Shown piece by piece: positions 24,224-25,035 of a stretch of DNA of 25,035 nucleotides. A program made the position numbers and the translations under genes. Origin of the DNA: Cetobacterium sp. UBA6069 (GTDB taxonomy: Bacteria > Fusobacteriota > Fusobacteriia > Fusobacteriales > Fusobacteriaceae); NCBI GenBank assembly GCA_002428805.1, contig DIXX01000031.1, positions 18,902-43,936 of the forward strand, in the 5' to 3' direction. The notes under the pieces were generated by a model. The model worked only from the letters and a program-made list of their open reading frames with translations, was not told the origin of the DNA and made no database searches. Every line of letters begins with the position of its first letter. The first letter of the stretch is position 1.

Positions 24224-24252
24224 TTGACATCTTTACAAAAAAGGTGTATATT
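24224..24252 (+). promoter_or_regulatory. Strong promoter of rubrerythrin with upstream A/T tract
   Basis: A perfect -35 TTGACA (24224-24229) and a -10 TATATT (24247-24252) are 17 bases apart. About 30 bases of alternating T- and A-runs directly upstream (24191-24223) resemble an UP element. The start should fall near 24259, just before the palindromic operator. The rest of the 24089-24341 gap holds only A/T-rich sequence and the comM ribosome binding site. Confidence 0.85.
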
Positions 24253-24268
24253 ATCTTTGTGAACAAAA

Positions 24269-24283
24269 TTGTAATAATTACAA
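24269..24283 (+). promoter_or_regulatory. PerR/Fur-type operator (7-1-7 palindrome)
   Basis: TTGTAATAATTACAA is a perfect 7-1-7 inverted repeat and differs from the Bacillus PerR box TTATAATNATTATAA by one symmetrical change per arm. It lies about 10-24 bases after the predicted start site, where a bound repressor would block transcription. PerR control of rubrerythrins is known in Clostridia. Assignment to PerR rather than another Fur-family protein is inference. Confidence 0.65.
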
Positions 24284-24341
24284 AAAAGAAATAAAAACAA
24301 AATTAAAAAAATAGAGATAGAAAAATTGAGGAGGATTAAAA

Positions 24342-24890
24342 ATGGCAAAAGTAAAATGTACAGTATGTGGAGAAGTATTTGAAGAAACTTTAGGGACTTG
24401 CCCTTTATGTAAAGTTGGATTAGATAAGTGTGTTCCATTCGATGAATCAGGAGAGAGAGTATGGGCTACTGAGCACGTAGTAGGAGAAGGATTAGCTTGC
24501 GGAGATGAAGAAATCATCGAAGGATTAAGAGCTAACTTTAACGGAGAGTGTATGGAAGTTGGAATGTACTTAGCAATGGCTAGAGTTGCAGATAGAGAAG
24601 GATACCCAGAAGTAGCAGAAGCTTACACAAGAATAGCTTTTGAAGAAGCAGGACATGCTGCAAGATTCGCTGAGTTATTAGGAGAAGTAGTAACTCCTTC
24701 AACAGAAGAAAACTTAAAAAGAAGAGTAGAAGCTGAGTATGGAGCAACTTCAGGAAAGTTCGATATCGCTAAAAGAGCAAAGCAATTAGGATTCGATGCT
24801 ATCCACGATACAGTTCATGAAATGGCTAAAGACGAAGCTAGACATGGAAGAGCTTTCTTAGGATTATTAGAAAGACATTTCCAAAAATAA
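24342..24890 (+). CDS. Reverse rubrerythrin (N-terminal rubredoxin, C-terminal diiron domain)
   Basis: Rubrerythrins reduce hydrogen peroxide in anaerobes, passing electrons from a rubredoxin iron to a diiron centre. In this 182-aa protein the rubredoxin-like domain comes first (C6, C9, C20, C23; KCTVCGEVF...CPLCKVG), followed by a four-helix ferritin-like domain (about 55-182). Diiron motifs are visible: ECMEVGMYL, the EEAGH helix and EARHG near the end. This is the reverse of the classical order and matches the reverse rubrerythrins of Clostridium, some of which also reduce O2. The codon usage is notably uniform (GGA, GCT, AGA), as in highly expressed genes. The ATG follows GAGGAGGA. The unit has its own strong promoter, a PerR-type operator and a terminator. 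Confidence 0.93.
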   Translation: MAKVKCTVCGEVFEETLGTCPLCKVGLDKCVPFDESGERVWATEHVVGEGLACGDEEIIEGLRANFNGECMEVGMYLAMARVADREGYPEVAEAYTRIAFEEAGHAARFAELLGEVVTPSTEENLKRRVEAEYGATSGKFDIAKRAKQLGFDAIHDTVHEMAKDEARHGRAFLGLLERHFQK

Positions 24891-24903
24891 TATATAAAAA
24901 GTA

Positions 24904-24933
24904 GGGTGCTTGAACATTTCAAGCACTCTTTTT
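24904..24933 (+). terminator. Rho-independent terminator after rubrerythrin
   Basis: GTGCTTGAA (24906-24914) pairs perfectly with TTCAAGCAC (24918-24926) around a 3-base loop, with two further outer pairs and a T5 tail. Confidence 0.9.
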
Positions 24934-24939
24934 CGTTTG

Positions 24940-24968
24940 TTGAAGTTTTGATTATATTATGATACTAT
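24940..24968 (+). promoter_or_regulatory. Probable promoter of cobU
   Basis: TTGAAG (24940-24945), a 17-base spacer and TACTAT (24963-24968) with a TGA extension (24960-24962). It would start transcription near 24975, giving a very short leader with no room for a cobalamin riboswitch. Confidence 0.55.
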
Positions 24969-24980
24969 TAAGGTATCATA
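24958..24980 (+). promoter_or_regulatory. 8-7-8 palindrome overlapping the cobU promoter
   Basis: TATGATAC (24958-24965) and GTATCATA (24973-24980) form a perfect 8-bp inverted repeat with a 7-base spacer. It covers the extended -10 and the predicted start site, the position expected for a repressor operator. The regulator is unknown. Confidence 0.5.
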
Positions 24981-24997
24981 GGATAAGGGTGATATAA

Positions 24998-25035
24998 GTG
25001 GGGAAAATAATATATGTAACTGGTGGGGCTAGAAG
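24998..25035 (+). CDS. cobU: Adenosylcobinamide kinase / guanylyltransferase CobU, 5' end
   Basis: Only the first dozen codons are present: MGKIIYVTGGAR, cut at the right edge. This matches the start of CobU/CobP, whose P-loop reads VTGGARSGKS. CobU phosphorylates adenosylcobinamide and attaches GMP while the lower ligand of vitamin B12 is assembled. The GTG start at 24998 has AAGGGTGAT (24985-24993) upstream. The call rests on a short but distinctive motif. Confidence 0.7.
   Translation, partial: MGKIIYVTGGAR

Noticed and set aside
24257..24263. TTGTGAA as a Rex half-site in the rubrerythrin leader
   Set aside because: The second half TTCACAA is absent at the required spacing.
24151..24517. 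Minus-strand frames across the rubrerythrin promoter and gene
   Set aside because: They run through the promoter A/T tract or antisense to conserved rubrerythrin codons and have no ribosome binding site.
24934..24997. Cobalamin riboswitch before cobU
   Set aside because: There is not enough space for one, and no conserved B12-box-like sequence is visible; the region is a promoter with a palindrome.

Overview
The window is a block of core genes from a strongly A+T-rich, diderm, anaerobic bacterium. The heptose nucleotide gene rfaE2 and an LptD-like outer-membrane protein point to lipopolysaccharide. A multidomain flavodiiron protein and a rubredoxin-first rubrerythrin point to an anaerobe that defends itself against O2 and peroxide. 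AGA-dominated arginine usage, the Firmicutes-like accB-accC-asp23-nusB order and the cobU end gene together suggest Fusobacteriota, probably Fusobacteriaceae and perhaps Cetobacterium. This assignment is inferred from gene content and was not tested by any search. No mobile element, CRISPR array, rRNA or tRNA was seen.

Layout. (1) 1-160: the 5' end of ruvC on the minus strand, running off the left edge. (2) 274-4477: a plus-strand operon of rfaE2, tsaE, tsaB and a four-module flavodiiron protein. trxA (4565-4879) follows with its own promoter and a terminator. (3) 4968-10552: the LptD-like protein and thrS, then a terminator. (4) 10616-15306: small genes in mixed orientation (a compact radical-SAM-like protein, rsuA-type pseudouridine synthase, pepT, acyP, an unrecognised 205-aa protein, rlmA-type methyltransferase). 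Symmetrical bidirectional terminators separate the convergent pairs. (5) 15307-15621: a gene-free gap with a candidate small RNA that carries two C7 runs and a strong terminator, followed by a possible 14-codon leader ORF just before dnaE. (6) 15622-22541: dnaE, then accB-accC-asp23-amaP-DUF2273-nusB. (7) 22589-24088: comM/yifB on the minus strand. (8) 24224-24933: a rubrerythrin unit with a textbook promoter and a perfect PerR-type 7-1-7 palindrome. (9) 24940-25035: a promoter overlapped by an 8-7-8 palindrome, leading into the start of cobU, cut by the right edge.

How the genes fit together. Envelope assembly is represented by rfaE2, lptD and fatty-acid initiation through accB/accC. Translation fidelity and RNA modification are represented by tsaE/tsaB (tRNA t6A), thrS, rsuA and rlmA. 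Redox defence is represented by the flavodiiron fusion, trxA and rubrerythrin. Most of the window is ordinary housekeeping. The parts that deserve a second look are the AccB protein, which has glycine where the biotinylated lysine should be; the C7-loop RNA; the two palindromic operators near the right end; and the small ORFs in leader regions.
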